64,000 nucleotides of DNA from an uncultured Collinsella sp. (GCA_900757615.1 CAAEON010000003.1:19085-83084); one strand, 5' to 3'; positions 54,645 through 63,010 are shown, numbered from the stretch's first letter. Notes: generated by a model from the sequence alone, not told the origin. Translations and numbers: made by a program.

Positions 54645-55610
54645 GTGACTCTATACGAGCAGCTCGTTATCGAACTCACCAACCGATCGTTTTCCCATCA
54701 GGCCGCCTACCGCGCCGGCGGCACACCATATGAGCTGAGCGACCGCGAACCAGAGCCCTACAACCAGCAAATCGAAACGTTTGCCCGCATGATCGAAGAA
54801 GCCGATTGCGTGCTGGTAGGCGGGGCTTCCGGACTCTCCGCGGCAGGCGGCGGCGACTTCTACTACGAGGACAACGCGACCTATCGCAGACATTTCGGCA
54901 AATTCGCCGAGCGCTACGGTTTCAGGGGCGCTTTTGAGGGGTCGTCTTACCGCTGGCCCACCGCCGAGTCGCGCTGGGGCTACCTTGCCACCTTCCTCGA
55001 CACCACGCTCAACGCCCCGCTGCGCGAGCCCTACAAGGACCTCGACGCCATTCTTGCCAAAAAGGACTTCTTCGTGCTCACCACCAACCAGGACACGCAG
55101 TTTGTGAAGCTCTACCCCTGGGAGAAGGTGGCCGAGATTCAAGGCGACCACCGCTTCTTCCAGTGCTCCCGCTGCTGCACCGACGAGGTGTGGGACGCAA
55201 TCGAGCCGGTCTCCCGCATGGTAGAGACCATGGGAGACGGCCTTGAGGTTCCGACAGAGCTCGTGCCGCGCTGCCCGCACTGCGGAGCAGAGGCGTTCCC
55301 CTGGGTTCGCGGCTACGGTAACTTCCTGCAGGGCAAGCTCTACGAGAAGCAGTACCGCAAGGTGTCTGACTGGCTCGACGCGCACGCGCGGCAGAGGGTC
55401 CTCTTCCTCGAGCTGGGTGTGGGCCGCATGACGCCCGCGTTTATCCAGGAGCCGTTCTGGGCCCTCACGGCGCAGTTGCCGCAGGCTAGCTACATCGCCG
55501 TAAACAACAAGACGCAGTTTCTCCCCCGCGCAATCGAGGATCGGGGGCTCGCCGTTCGCGCCGACATCGCCGACGTGCTCGCCGACGTGCGCAAGAAGCT
55601 GGGGAGGTAG
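54645..55610 (+). CDS. SirTM-like sirtuin, first of three
   Basis: A 321-aa sirtuin of the class M (SirTM) type. NAD motif VGGASGLSAAGGG (58-70), TTNQD (146-150), then EIQGD with Q166 in place of the usual catalytic histidine, as in SirTM proteins that transfer ADP-ribose. Zinc cysteines are C174/C177 and C210/C213. ELGVGRMTPAFIQEPFW closes the Rossmann part. A GTG start at 54645 matches the ATG of the cassette copy at 57936. The usual SirTM partners (macrodomain, GcvH-L, LplA2) are absent. It lies 3 bp before the next gene. Confidence 0.85.
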   Translation: MTLYEQLVIELTNRSFSHQAAYRAGGTPYELSDREPEPYNQQIETFARMIEEADCVLVGGASGLSAAGGGDFYYEDNATYRRHFGKFAERYGFRGAFEGSSYRWPTAESRWGYLATFLDTTLNAPLREPYKDLDAILAKKDFFVLTTNQDTQFVKLYPWEKVAEIQGDHRFFQCSRCCTDEVWDAIEPVSRMVETMGDGLEVPTELVPRCPHCGAEAFPWVRGYGNFLQGKLYEKQYRKVSDWLDAHARQRVLFLELGVGRMTPAFIQEPFWALTAQLPQASYIAVNNKTQFLPRAIEDRGLAVRADIADVLADVRKKLGR

Positions 55611-55613
55611 CGC

Positions 55614-56312
55614 ATGGAGACGGCGAAAGCAGTTCACATAGGCAGGGCACTTTCCGAGGCGGATCTTGTCATCATCGGCGCCAGCAACGGGCTCGACATG
55701 GCGGAGGGGCTCAACCTCTTTTGCGCCGACGCTCATTTCCAAGAGACGTACGGGGACCTCGCTCAGGCTGACGGCATCGGCTGCATACTGCAGGGGCTCG
55801 CCTCCCCGGATGCAAACGTGCGACGCCGATGGAGCGAGCGGTTCCATCAAAGGGAGTATGTCGAATATGAGCCCAGCCCGCTCATGAACGGGCTGCGGCA
55901 TCTTACGGAGCACGCTGACACCTTCGTGATCACGTGCAATATCGACGGGCACTTCGCACGTGCAGGGTTCAATGAGGGTCGCGTGCTCGAGACGGAGGGG
56001 AGCACGCGCACGTCGATTGACGAGCAGCGTCTCGCCCATCCAGATGCCCTCGCCATGGCACAGCTCGAGGAACTCGAGCGCCTTGTGCAAGCCCATCGCA
56101 ACGGCAGGGTCGCCATCCTCGAACTTGGCGTGGGGGTGCGCAACGGCGTCATAAAGCGCATGCTCGCTCAGATCGCGAACGCCTGCGAGCACGCAACCTA
56201 CATCGTGTTCAACTACAGCCAGGCCATGGCGCCCGATGCATCGTGCGAGACGATTCTCGTTGACGGCGATATGACCCCGGCTTTCGAGGAGATTGCCCAA
56301 TGCCGTCTCTAG
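55614..56312 (+). CDS. SirTM-like protein lacking the zinc module, second of three
   Basis: A 232-aa shorter relative. It keeps IIGASNGLDMAEG (20-32), TCNID (107-111) and LELGVGVRNGVIKRMLAQ, but lacks all four zinc cysteines, and the Q of its neighbours is replaced by E128 (ETEGS). It may be a pseudoenzyme or a regulatory partner of the flanking sirtuins. GGGGAGG precedes ATG 55614. Its last 13 bp overlap the third gene. Confidence 0.8.
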   Translation: METAKAVHIGRALSEADLVIIGASNGLDMAEGLNLFCADAHFQETYGDLAQADGIGCILQGLASPDANVRRRWSERFHQREYVEYEPSPLMNGLRHLTEHADTFVITCNIDGHFARAGFNEGRVLETEGSTRTSIDEQRLAHPDALAMAQLEELERLVQAHRNGRVAILELGVGVRNGVIKRMLAQIANACEHATYIVFNYSQAMAPDASCETILVDGDMTPAFEEIAQCRL

Positions 56313-57148
56313 AGAAGGAAGCGTATAGGCTTCGAAGCCTTATCGACGATGCCGACGCCATCATCGTCGGCATCGGATCGGGTATGTCGAGCGCCGCGGG
56401 GTTCAACCATTACAACCGCGCGAGCATGACGCGTGCCGGGATGGCGGACTGGCAGCAAGCCTTTGGTTTCAAGAGTCTTTTCGACGGCTTCTACCACCTC
56501 TACCCCAGCCTCGAGCAGCAATGGGCCTACTATGCGCGATACATCGACTTTATGCTACGCGAGCCGGCCTCGCAGCCCTATCTCGACCTACGGTCCCTCA
56601 TCGCTCACAAGGACTACTTCATCCTGAGCACCAATGTGGACACCCAGGTCGAAAAGACATTTCCCGCCGAGAGAACCTGTAACTATCAAGGGAGCTTCTC
56701 ATACCTTCAGTGCAAGCAACCATGCTGCGACGAGCTCTTCGACGCGAGTCCCTACGTCGAGCGCATGCTTGCGGGCATGGCGGGGTTCGAAATCCGAAGC
56801 GAGGATGTCCCCCGATGCCCGCACTGCGGCTGGCAGCTTGTGCCGTGGGTGCGCGACGACACGTTTCTGCAGGGCGCGGCATGGCGCGAGAGCCTCGGAC
56901 GATACGAGCGCTTTGTGTGCGAGCACAGCGATGGCCGCGTGCTGTTGTTGGAGCTCGGCGTGGGTGAGATGACCCCGGGCATCATCACGCTCCCGTTCTG
57001 GAGCATGACCGCAAAGCTGCCGGATGCGCACCTGTTGAGCGTAAACATCTCGGGCGACTCGGCTCCGTTGCAGCTCAGGAGCAAGGCAGAGGCGATTCAG
57101 GCCGATTTGGGCGCCCTGCTCTCGGCGGCGCAGGCAGGCGACGAGTAG
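56300..57148 (+). CDS. SirTM-like sirtuin, third of three
   Basis: A 282-aa sirtuin: VGIGSGMSSAAG (23-34), STNVD (110-114), NYQGS with Q130 in the histidine position, zinc cysteines C138/C142 and C173/C176, and ELGVGEMTPGIITLPFW near the end. It is distinct from the first gene, so the cassette is not a simple tandem repeat of one gene. The fragment at 59880-60194 is a close copy of its C-terminus. A hairpin at 57184 follows. Confidence 0.87.
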   Translation: MPSLEKEAYRLRSLIDDADAIIVGIGSGMSSAAGFNHYNRASMTRAGMADWQQAFGFKSLFDGFYHLYPSLEQQWAYYARYIDFMLREPASQPYLDLRSLIAHKDYFILSTNVDTQVEKTFPAERTCNYQGSFSYLQCKQPCCDELFDASPYVERMLAGMAGFEIRSEDVPRCPHCGWQLVPWVRDDTFLQGAAWRESLGRYERFVCEHSDGRVLLLELGVGEMTPGIITLPFWSMTAKLPDAHLLSVNISGDSAPLQLRSKAEAIQADLGALLSAAQAGDE

Positions 57149-57183
57149 CGCGGAGCGGTAGACGCGCAATGAGGTTTTAGCCG

Positions 57184-57213
57184 CAGCCTCCGAACGAGAG
57201 GGCTCGGAGGCTG
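57184..57213. terminator. Hairpin between SirTM gene 3 and TetR copy 2
   Basis: CAGCCTCCGA (57184-57193) pairs perfectly with TCGGAGGCTG (57204-57213) around a 10-nt loop. There is no T run. It lies between convergent genes. Confidence 0.5.
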
Positions 57214-57231
57214 GTATTCCTGAATCGCAGG

Positions 57232-57792
57232 TCACGATGGGTTATCGGAATCGCGAAGAGCGGATACCGCCAGTAAGCCCCCTTCGGAATAGGCGTTGAG
57301 CAGCTCCTGGGCATGGGCGAACTCGGGGCCTCGTCTCCAGCCGAGCAGGCGGTTGACGGCCAGATTGCCCTGGACGTTGTGGACGAAGAGCAGGAAGGCG
57401 TCTTCGCGTGAAAGCCCTGTTTTCTCCATGACCCAGGGAACCACCTGCTCCGTTCCGCGTTCTATGACGCGCTGGGCTACGCGAGCGTATGCGTCGCTGT
57501 CCGAATAAAGCAGTCGATAATCGTCGTCTGCCGGCGGACGCTGGCAAAGCGTTGCCGATTCAACCCCCTCAAGCGGGGGAGCCGCTGCCAATGCCTCGTC
57601 GATAAGCGCATCGAGCAGCGCGTACTTATCCTCGTAATGCAGATAGAACGTTCCCCGGTTGATCTCGGCGCGGCGGCAGATGTCCGCCACCGTCATCTTC
57701 GCGAAGCCGACCTCGGCCAGCAGCGCGAAGAACGCCTCCTGTATGACCGAGAGGGTGTAGCGCCGCCGGCGGTCGATCTTGGTTTCTCCCAT
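57232..57792 (-). CDS. TetR family regulator (copy 2)
   Basis: A 186-aa protein almost identical to the regulator at 53944-54501 through the DNA-binding domain (one residue, RADINRG to RAEINRG, in the core) and very similar beyond. The two probably recognise the same operators. It stands divergent from a fragment of SirTM gene 1, so it is the intact part of a duplicated cassette. ATG 57792 follows GGAGAGGCG. Confidence 0.9.
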   Translation of the reverse strand: MGETKIDRRRRYTLSVIQEAFFALLAEVGFAKMTVADICRRAEINRGTFYLHYEDKYALLDALIDEALAAAPPLEGVESATLCQRPPADDDYRLLYSDSDAYARVAQRVIERGTEQVVPWVMEKTGLSREDAFLLFVHNVQGNLAVNRLLGWRRGPEFAHAQELLNAYSEGGLLAVSALRDSDNPS

Positions 57793-57935
57793 CGCCTCTC
57801 CAATCTGAGTCGTTTGACAATGTCCAGTAGCTGTTCGTTTATCGACAGGTGCACGCGTTTGTTCATTGCCCCTGCGAAAATCAACAAGGATACTGTTTAT
57901 AGACACCTGTTTATTATATCTGGAAGGGAGCACGG

Positions 57936-58136
57936 ATGACCCTGTGCGAGAAGCTCGGCATCGGGCTTGTCAGCCGATCGTTTTCCCATCGGGCCGTCTA
58001 TCGAAACGGCGGCACGTCATACGATTTGAGCGATTGCGAGCCTGCTGCTTGCAAGCAAGATATCGAGGCTTTTGCCCGCAAGGTGGGGGAGGCTGATTGC
58101 GTGTTTACGGGAGAGGCAGGTAGGCAGGCGTTATGA
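57936..58136 (+). pseudogene. 5' fragment of a second SirTM gene 1
   Basis: Sixty-six codons from ATG 57936. MTLCEKLGIGLVSRSFSHRAVYRNGG and the following EAFARKVGEADCV line up with the first 58 residues of the SirTM at 54645 (MTLYEQLVIELTNRSFSHQAAYR; ETFARMIEEADCV). Identity stops at the NAD-binding loop, and the stop TGA overlaps the ATG of the first radical SAM gene. The promoter/operator region is conserved, so the radical SAM pair may be read from this SirTM promoter. Confidence 0.85.
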
Positions 58137-58822
58137 GTATCTGCATCAAAAATCAGATTCAGAATATGAATATCGTCATCGGCTGCACGGTGGGGTGTCC
58201 ATATTGCTATGCCCGTAACAATGTGAAACGTTGGCATATGATTGACGACTTCGCTGATCCTGCGTTCTTCCCGAGCAAGCTCAAGATGATGGAAAAGAAA
58301 CGCCCGCAGAACTTTCTCCTTACCGGCATGAGCGATCTCTCCGGGTGGAAGCTGGAATGGCAAGACGAGGTATTTGCAAAGATCCATGAGAATCCACAGC
58401 ATCAGTTCCTGTTCCTGACCAAGAGACCCGATTTGCTGGATTTAGATACCGACCTGGAAAACGCATGGTTCGGCGTTACGGTGACGAGGAAAGCGGAGCT
58501 GTGGCGTATCGACGCCCTTCGGAAAAACGTCAAAGCAAATCACTTCTTCGTTACTTTTGAGCCGCTATTCGACGATCCCGGTACGGTCGACCTTTCCGGA
58601 ATCAACTGGATCGTCGTCGGTACCATGACCGGGGCGCAGAGCAGGAAGGTTCATACGGAACCGGAGTGGGCATGGTCTTTGACGGACCAGGCGCACGCGC
58701 TTGGCATTCCAATGTTTATGAAGGAAGACCTCGTCTCTGTCATAGGGGACGAAAACATGATTCAGGAATTGCCGGAAGAATTCGAAAGAGTGCTGGAGGT
58801 GCAGAGAACATGGCGGAAGTGA
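58133..58822 (+). CDS. Radical SAM protein, mobile pair A type
   Basis: A 229-aa protein with C18-x3-C22-x2-C25 (GCTVGCPYCYAR) for the 4Fe-4S cluster, then segments such as FLFLTKRPDLL and VTVTRKAELWRIDALR, as in Gp37/Gp68-like and rSAM mobile-pair A proteins. It likely works with the next protein; substrate unknown. Its start overlaps the SirTM fragment and its last 13 bp overlap the partner. Codon use is visibly less GC-rich than its neighbours, which fits horizontal transfer. Confidence 0.75.
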   Translation: MSICIKNQIQNMNIVIGCTVGCPYCYARNNVKRWHMIDDFADPAFFPSKLKMMEKKRPQNFLLTGMSDLSGWKLEWQDEVFAKIHENPQHQFLFLTKRPDLLDLDTDLENAWFGVTVTRKAELWRIDALRKNVKANHFFVTFEPLFDDPGTVDLSGINWIVVGTMTGAQSRKVHTEPEWAWSLTDQAHALGIPMFMKEDLVSVIGDENMIQELPEEFERVLEVQRTWRK

Positions 58823-59751
58823 TCGATGGAATCCTCATCAATGAGGTGGAAGCAAAGAACATCATGACCAAGTCCAGCCTGCCGGTAGGCGGCTACTCGG
58901 TCAATCCCTATGTAGGCTGCACGCATGCCTGCAAGTATTGCTATGCCTCCTTTATGAAGCGCTTTACCGGACACAAGGAGGAATGGGGCACCTTTCTTGA
59001 TGTGAAGCATTGGCCGGAAATCAAGAATCCGAAGAAATACGCTGGACAGCGGGTGGTTATCGGTTCTGTGACGGATGGCTACAATCCACAGGAGGAGCGA
59101 TTCGGGAATACCAGGAAACTCCTGGAGCAGCTGATTGGCAGCGATGCAGATATTCTGATCTGCACAAAGTCCGATCTTGTGGTACGGGATATCGATCTGC
59201 TGAAGAGGCTTGGACGAGTGACCATTTCATGGTCGATCAACACGCTGGATGAGAACTTCAAGAACGATATGGACTCCGCGTCGAGCATCGAGCGTCGTAT
59301 CGCTGCTATGAAGCAGGTGTATGACGAAGGTATCCGTACGGTCTGCTTCGTGTCCCCGGTATTTCCCGGCATCACGGATTTTGAGATGATTTTTGAGCGA
59401 GTAAAGGATCGGTGCGATTTGTTTTGGCTCGAAAATCTCAATCTTCGGGGTGGTTTCAAAAAAGCGATCCTGGATTATATCGCCGAGAAACATCCCGATC
59501 TCGTACCGCTTTACGATGAGATCTATAACAAGCGCAACCGTAGCTATTTTGAAGCGCTTGAAGTAAAAGCCGAGGAAATGGCCAAGAAGTACGATTGCCC
59601 CTTTGTGGACAACGAAATGCCTTATGGCAGAGTCCCCCAGGGGCATCCGGTGATCGTGGACTACTTCTATCACGAGGAAGTCCGAGGGTCGGATAATAGC
59701 GGAAAAGAAATCGTTAAACGGAAACCGACGACGATTCGCTCGAGCGATTAG
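58810..59751 (+). CDS. Radical SAM protein, mobile pair B type
   Basis: A 313-aa protein with C37-x3-C41-x2-C44 (GCTHACKYCYASF). VVIGSVTDGYNPQEERFGNTRKLLEQL and DILICTKSDLVVRDIDLLKRL resemble SPL-like radical SAM enzymes and the mobile-pair B family. ATG 58810 lies within the end of gene A. Like gene A it is lower in GC. The pair is known to move between gut bacteria as a unit; no transposase is seen beside it here. Confidence 0.8.
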   Translation: MAEVIDGILINEVEAKNIMTKSSLPVGGYSVNPYVGCTHACKYCYASFMKRFTGHKEEWGTFLDVKHWPEIKNPKKYAGQRVVIGSVTDGYNPQEERFGNTRKLLEQLIGSDADILICTKSDLVVRDIDLLKRLGRVTISWSINTLDENFKNDMDSASSIERRIAAMKQVYDEGIRTVCFVSPVFPGITDFEMIFERVKDRCDLFWLENLNLRGGFKKAILDYIAEKHPDLVPLYDEIYNKRNRSYFEALEVKAEEMAKKYDCPFVDNEMPYGRVPQGHPVIVDYFYHEEVRGSDNSGKEIVKRKPTTIRSSD

Positions 59752-59879
59752 CGTCCACGCGTGGCTTCTGCCGATTGGCGCAACGGACGACGGATTAAGG
59801 GATCGCTCGGGCGGATGATCCCACTGCAGTACAGGCGGTCGCTCAATTTAGCGGCATGAGCGTTTTCGCACGGAAAACC

Positions 59880-60194
59880 AGTATCTTGTACCGTGGGTGC
59901 GCGACGACACGTTTCTGCAGGGTGCGACATGGCGCGAGAGCCTCGGACGATACGAGCGCTTCGTGCACGAGCGCGGAGCTGGCCGCGTGCTGCTGCTGGA
60001 GCTTGGCGTGGGCGAGATGACCCCCGGCATCATCACGCTCCCGTTCTGGAGCATGGCCGCAAAGCTGCCGGATGCGCATCTGTTGAGCGTAAACATCTCG
60101 GGCGGCTCAGCCCCGTTGCAGCTCGGAAGCAAGGCGGAGGCAATCCAGGCCGATTTGGGCGCACTGCTCTCGGCGGCGCGGGCAGGTGGCGAGC
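59880..60194 (+). pseudogene. 3' fragment of a second SirTM gene 3
   Basis: From LVPWVRDDTFLQG onward, this matches residues about 180-282 of the SirTM at 56300-57148 (RESLGRYERFV, LLLELGVGEMTPGIITLPFWSM, AEAIQADLGALLSAA). The upstream part is missing and the original stop has been lost (GACGAGTAG is now GGCGAGCAA), so the frame runs on. With the fragment at 57936 it brackets the radical SAM pair. Confidence 0.88.
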
Positions 60195-60355
60195 AACGCG
60201 CAATCCATCGCGACGCGCCTCACGCGCGGGCGCTCGATAAGCTTGATGGGCAAAAGGCCAATCGGTCGCTTTCAGCCGCCTATATGGCGGCGGCGCTTCC
60301 CATGCGGGCGCGAACGGCGCTGCGCGCCCTGTCGCGCGGCACCCCTTTGCGGCGC
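60195..60355. other. Degraded sequence
   Basis: No gene is seen here. It joins the SirTM fragment to the DUF4143 remnant. Confidence 0.5.
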
Positions 60356-60532
60356 TCAGAACCCCTGCTCGCCGAGCAGCCACCTCGCGAGGTCCTGCAC
60401 GAGAACGCCCTCCCTGGTATAGGGCTCGTGCCTTGTGTGGGCGATGAGAACCTTCGGAAACGCATCCCTGATGGACAGGAGCAGCGCGAGCTCCCTCTCG
60501 GTTTCGAAACTCGAGATGTTTTTAAGTTTCGA
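60356..60532 (-). pseudogene. C-terminal remnant of a DUF4143-type ATP-binding protein
   Basis: The minus strand reads SFETERELALLLSIRDAFPKVLIAHTRHEPYTREGVLVQDLARWLL and stop. This is the typical end of the AAA ATPase/DUF4143 family (...SIRDAYPK.LIARTRH...EG..V.DLADWLL). The ATPase part is absent. Confidence 0.65.
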
Positions 60533-60631
60533 AACTGAGGGGCGATGCACGTAGGCATATTATCGAGAATTCGAAATTCCGACCCCACTCACAGCATGCC
60601 GGCAGCGAGGTCAATGCGCATTCGCTCATGC

Positions 60632-60764
60632 TACAATCCAACCACCAGAGATGAAAACACAGTCCCCGTCGGGTAGTCGTGGGCGTGCGCTAGTCCGCAT
60701 CAGTAACCTGCCTCCTTGGTTGTCCCTTCTCTGCATGGTCATCTACATAAAGGAGGAACCAACC
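60632..60764 (+). promoter_or_regulatory. yjdF leader with anti-Shine-Dalgarno stem (riboswitch candidate)
   Basis: A TACAAT -10 box (60632-60637) starts a leader of about 120 nt before yjdF. CCTCCTT (60711-60717) is perfectly complementary to AAGGAGG (60750-60756), which is the ribosome site. Upstream are GC-rich segments able to fold (CCCCGTCGGG around 60664). In B. subtilis the yjdF gene is controlled by the azaaromatic-binding yjdF RNA motif, so a riboswitch is plausible. The full consensus could not be checked. Confidence 0.45.
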
Positions 60765-61184
60765 ATGCAGATCAGTGTGTCGTCCACCCTGACCGTATAT
60801 CACGACGGCCAATTCTGGGTCGGGCTGGCGGAGCACGTCGAGGACGGAAGGTACGGCGTCGCCCGCATCGTCTTCGGCGCAGAGCCATCCAATGAGGAAA
60901 TCCTGCATTTCATTACAGGCAAATGGGAAATGCTCTCGTTCTTCGGCGACGATCCGACCGAGGTGAACAAGCCCGCGAAGAACCCCAAGCGGCGCGCTCG
61001 CGAGGCGGCGAAAGCCCTCAAGCAGCCAGCGATGAGCACCAAGGCGCAGCAGGCTCTCGCGGCACAGCGGGAAGCGATGAAGCGGGAGTCGGCTCAAGCA
61101 AGAAGCCAGCGTCGCGCGGATGAGGCGGAGGCGCGCTTCGAGCAGCGAAAGCTGAAGCGCAAGCAGAAGCATCGTGGGCATTGA
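60765..61184 (+). CDS. yjdF: YjdF/DUF2992 family protein
   Basis: A 139-aa protein. The N-terminus STLTVYHDGQFWVGLAEHVEDGRYGVARIVFGAEPSNEEILHFI is the YjdF signature, and the C-terminal half is a highly charged helix rich in K, R, A and E (RREADEAEARFEQRKLKRKQKHRGH type). The function is unknown. In other species the gene is under a riboswitch for azaaromatic compounds. ATG 60765 follows AAAGGAGGAACCAACC. Confidence 0.85.
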   Translation: MQISVSSTLTVYHDGQFWVGLAEHVEDGRYGVARIVFGAEPSNEEILHFITGKWEMLSFFGDDPTEVNKPAKNPKRRAREAAKALKQPAMSTKAQQALAAQREAMKRESAQARSQRRADEAEARFEQRKLKRKQKHRGH

Positions 61185-61345
61185 TCGCCATTTGCAGCAA
61201 GGCAAACCATATACAGCAGCGGCGCCAGTTCCACTTGAAGCCGACGCCGCGTAGACGCTAATGGTGACGGCTATGCACGGGCACGGGCGCGCCACCGCAC
61301 TTCACAGCTTGTTTCTCAAGTATTTGGAACGCACACGCGGCGTTC

Positions 61346-61368
61346 AAAAATGCGGAGCGACTCCGCAT
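61346..61368 (-). terminator. Intrinsic terminator of the toxin-like gene
   Basis: ATGCGGAG (61350-61357) pairs with CTCCGCAT (61361-61368), followed on the minus strand by TTTTT. Confidence 0.8.
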
Positions 61369-61392
61369 GGCTCGAGACTGAGCCGAGGCGCC

Positions 61393-61860
61393 CTACTTCT
61401 CGCCCTCCAGCAGCCCCACGATGCGGTCGATGTCGACGGCAAAACGAGGCCTTCCCTCGCGCTCGTAGCGGTCGAGGTACGCCTGACACTCGGAGACAAT
61501 GCGCTTGGTGTTGCCGTCGACGATGCGCTGAAGTGTCTCGTAGTAAGCCGAGCCCTCGGTCCTAAAGCGGCGCTGGTAGGCCTTGGTTATGGGGAACATC
61601 TTGATGTAGTGGATGCCGTGGCGGCAGCCGGGGCGCGTCGTGGGGCGGGGTGGCAACGCAAAGTATTGGTCTTTGGGCACGTTAGGGGCGATGTTGGAAC
61701 GCAGCGGCACGGCGAAGTCCCTGCGCTTCCCGCGGAAGCGCAGCCTCACCACCACAATGCAGGGGCGATTGTGCTTAAGCATGAGCTCGCGGTCGCCCTC
61801 GACGAGGTCGAAGAAGTCCTGGGGGTGGATACGATCTTCATCGGTTACGCCCCCCCTCAT
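61393..61860 (-). CDS. Possible type III toxin (ToxN/TenpN-like endoribonuclease)
   Basis: A 155-aa basic protein. NRPCIVVVRLRFRGKRRDFAVPLRSNIAPN resembles the RPY..V..I.G..FAIPLRS segment of ToxN/TenpN-type toxins, and HGIHYIKMFPI with a C-terminal helical part fits the rest. Type III toxins cut RNA and are held by a repeat RNA made upstream. Two strong hairpins lie just upstream (61868-61936). The start is unsure: ATG 61860 has no ribosome site, and the frame is open to 61878. Confidence 0.45.
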   Translation of the reverse strand: MRGGVTDEDRIHPQDFFDLVEGDRELMLKHNRPCIVVVRLRFRGKRRDFAVPLRSNIAPNVPKDQYFALPPRPTTRPGCRHGIHYIKMFPITKAYQRRFRTEGSAYYETLQRIVDGNTKRIVSECQAYLDRYEREGRPRFAVDIDRIVGLLEGEK

Positions 61861-61867
61861 ACGAAGC

Positions 61868-61936
61868 GGGGCCCGCATCGCTGCAGGCCCCTACAGGTGG
61901 GCGATATTCTACGCCTTGCGGCACCCCGTCGCCCAC
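61868..61936 (-). ncRNA. Two-hairpin leader upstream of the toxin-like gene
   Basis: GGGGCC/GGCCCC (61868-61873, 61886-61891) sits next to the start, and GTGGGCGA/TCGCCCAC (61897-61904, 61929-61936) is further upstream. A hairpin between RNA antitoxin and toxin is typical for type III systems, but no clear tandem repeat is seen here. Confidence 0.3.
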
Positions 61937-62686
61937 GGAGGTTAAACGTACACGTAAGCCGTACTCTGAAAGCCGCGGCTTCCGGCAAGTAGTTTATAAC
62001 ACGAAAGGTCGCTTTCAATGCGCATAGCTCGCAAAACAACACTCGCTGGGCCGTCACCCCTGGCCGTTACCCTCCAATCTTCATTGGAGTCAGCAGGTCA
62101 ATTCATATAGTCATGGGGGTTTATCCTAAAGGGAATCAAATTTATACCCCCATAACTAAGGAATTTTCTATTCCCACTCTTTCAAGTTCATTTGCCGTGG
62201 CGACATTCCAATTGGGTCTAGTTTGGTTGTCGATTTGTCCACCTTGCCACCGAATCCCTCCGTGTGTCCTCGCGTACGCGCTTGGGACAAACCCTGAGAC
62301 AAATTCGCAAACTATTTCGAAACCGCAAGCCCACAGTTTCATTTTTGTCCCGGGGACAAAAGCGGCAAGGCTTTGAGGCCCTAAAACATCCGATATGAAC
62401 GCCAAAACAGCCGACTATCCTCTTCGACACCCGTTTGGCAAAGTGAATCGTAGCCAGTGGCTTTAACGTCTTGCATTTCCGCAGGTCATGAGGGATACAC
62501 AAGAGCGATGAGTGAAAGAATCGTCGCAAGTGGCTTTTCGCCTGACCTCAATCACGCTTCCATATTGCTCGGTAAAGCCGCTCACCCCATGGATGGAGAA
62601 GCCTCTGAGCGGATCGGGTTCGAAGATCAACGATTCCCCAAGTTTCGACTGCTGCGTTCCCAGACCCTTAGATTTCGAGTACTACG
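61937..62686. other. Gene-free stretch with small palindromes
   Basis: No convincing gene. It holds ATGGGGG/CCCCCAT arms near 62112 and 62140 and a palindrome TTTTGTCCC-G-GGGACAAAA at 62343-62361, similar in core to the GGGAC repeats elsewhere. The weak open frames on both strands have no ribosome sites. Confidence 0.5.
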
Positions 62687-63010
62687 TTACCGAAGCTGCT
62701 TCACGACTCGCGCTGGGACGCCCGCCACAACGCAGTTGTTGGGCACGTCCTTGGTGACGACCGTGCCTCCCGCCACGATGACGTTGCTGCCGATGGTCAC
62801 GCCGACGACGATCGTGCAGTTTCCGCCGATCCACACGTCGTCGTCGACGGTTATGGGTTTCGATATCGCCAGGCGGTCGCGGCGGCCCTGCGGACCCGTC
62901 GGGTGGCCGGTCGTGGCGATGAGCGTCCCTGGCCCCACCATGCAGTAGTCACCGAAGGTCACGGGCGCGCCGTCGAGCACCGTCACGTTGAAGTTGGCCG
63001 TGAAGCGCCT
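62687..63010 (-). pseudogene. C-terminal half of a sugar O-acetyltransferase cut by IS3
   Basis: The minus strand reads FTANFNVTVLDGAPVTFGDYCMVGPGTLIATTGHP through VVTKDVPNNCVVAGVPARV, the beta-helix end of a maltose/galactoside acetyltransferase. Its N-terminal half is not found on the other side of the insertion, so more was lost than the insertion alone explains. Confidence 0.85.

Noticed and set aside
54651..56300. Open frame of 549 codons on the minus strand
   Set aside because: Antisense to two SirTM-like genes with conserved motifs.
59897..60538. Open frame of 213 codons as a gene
   Set aside because: Only the first third is SirTM sequence; the rest is read-through after the lost stop.
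60690..61295. Open frame of 201 codons on the minus strand
   Set aside because: Antisense to yjdF, which has the family signature and a strong ribosome site.
62137..62529. Small genes on the minus strand
   Set aside because: No ribosome sites, and overlapping frames equally open.
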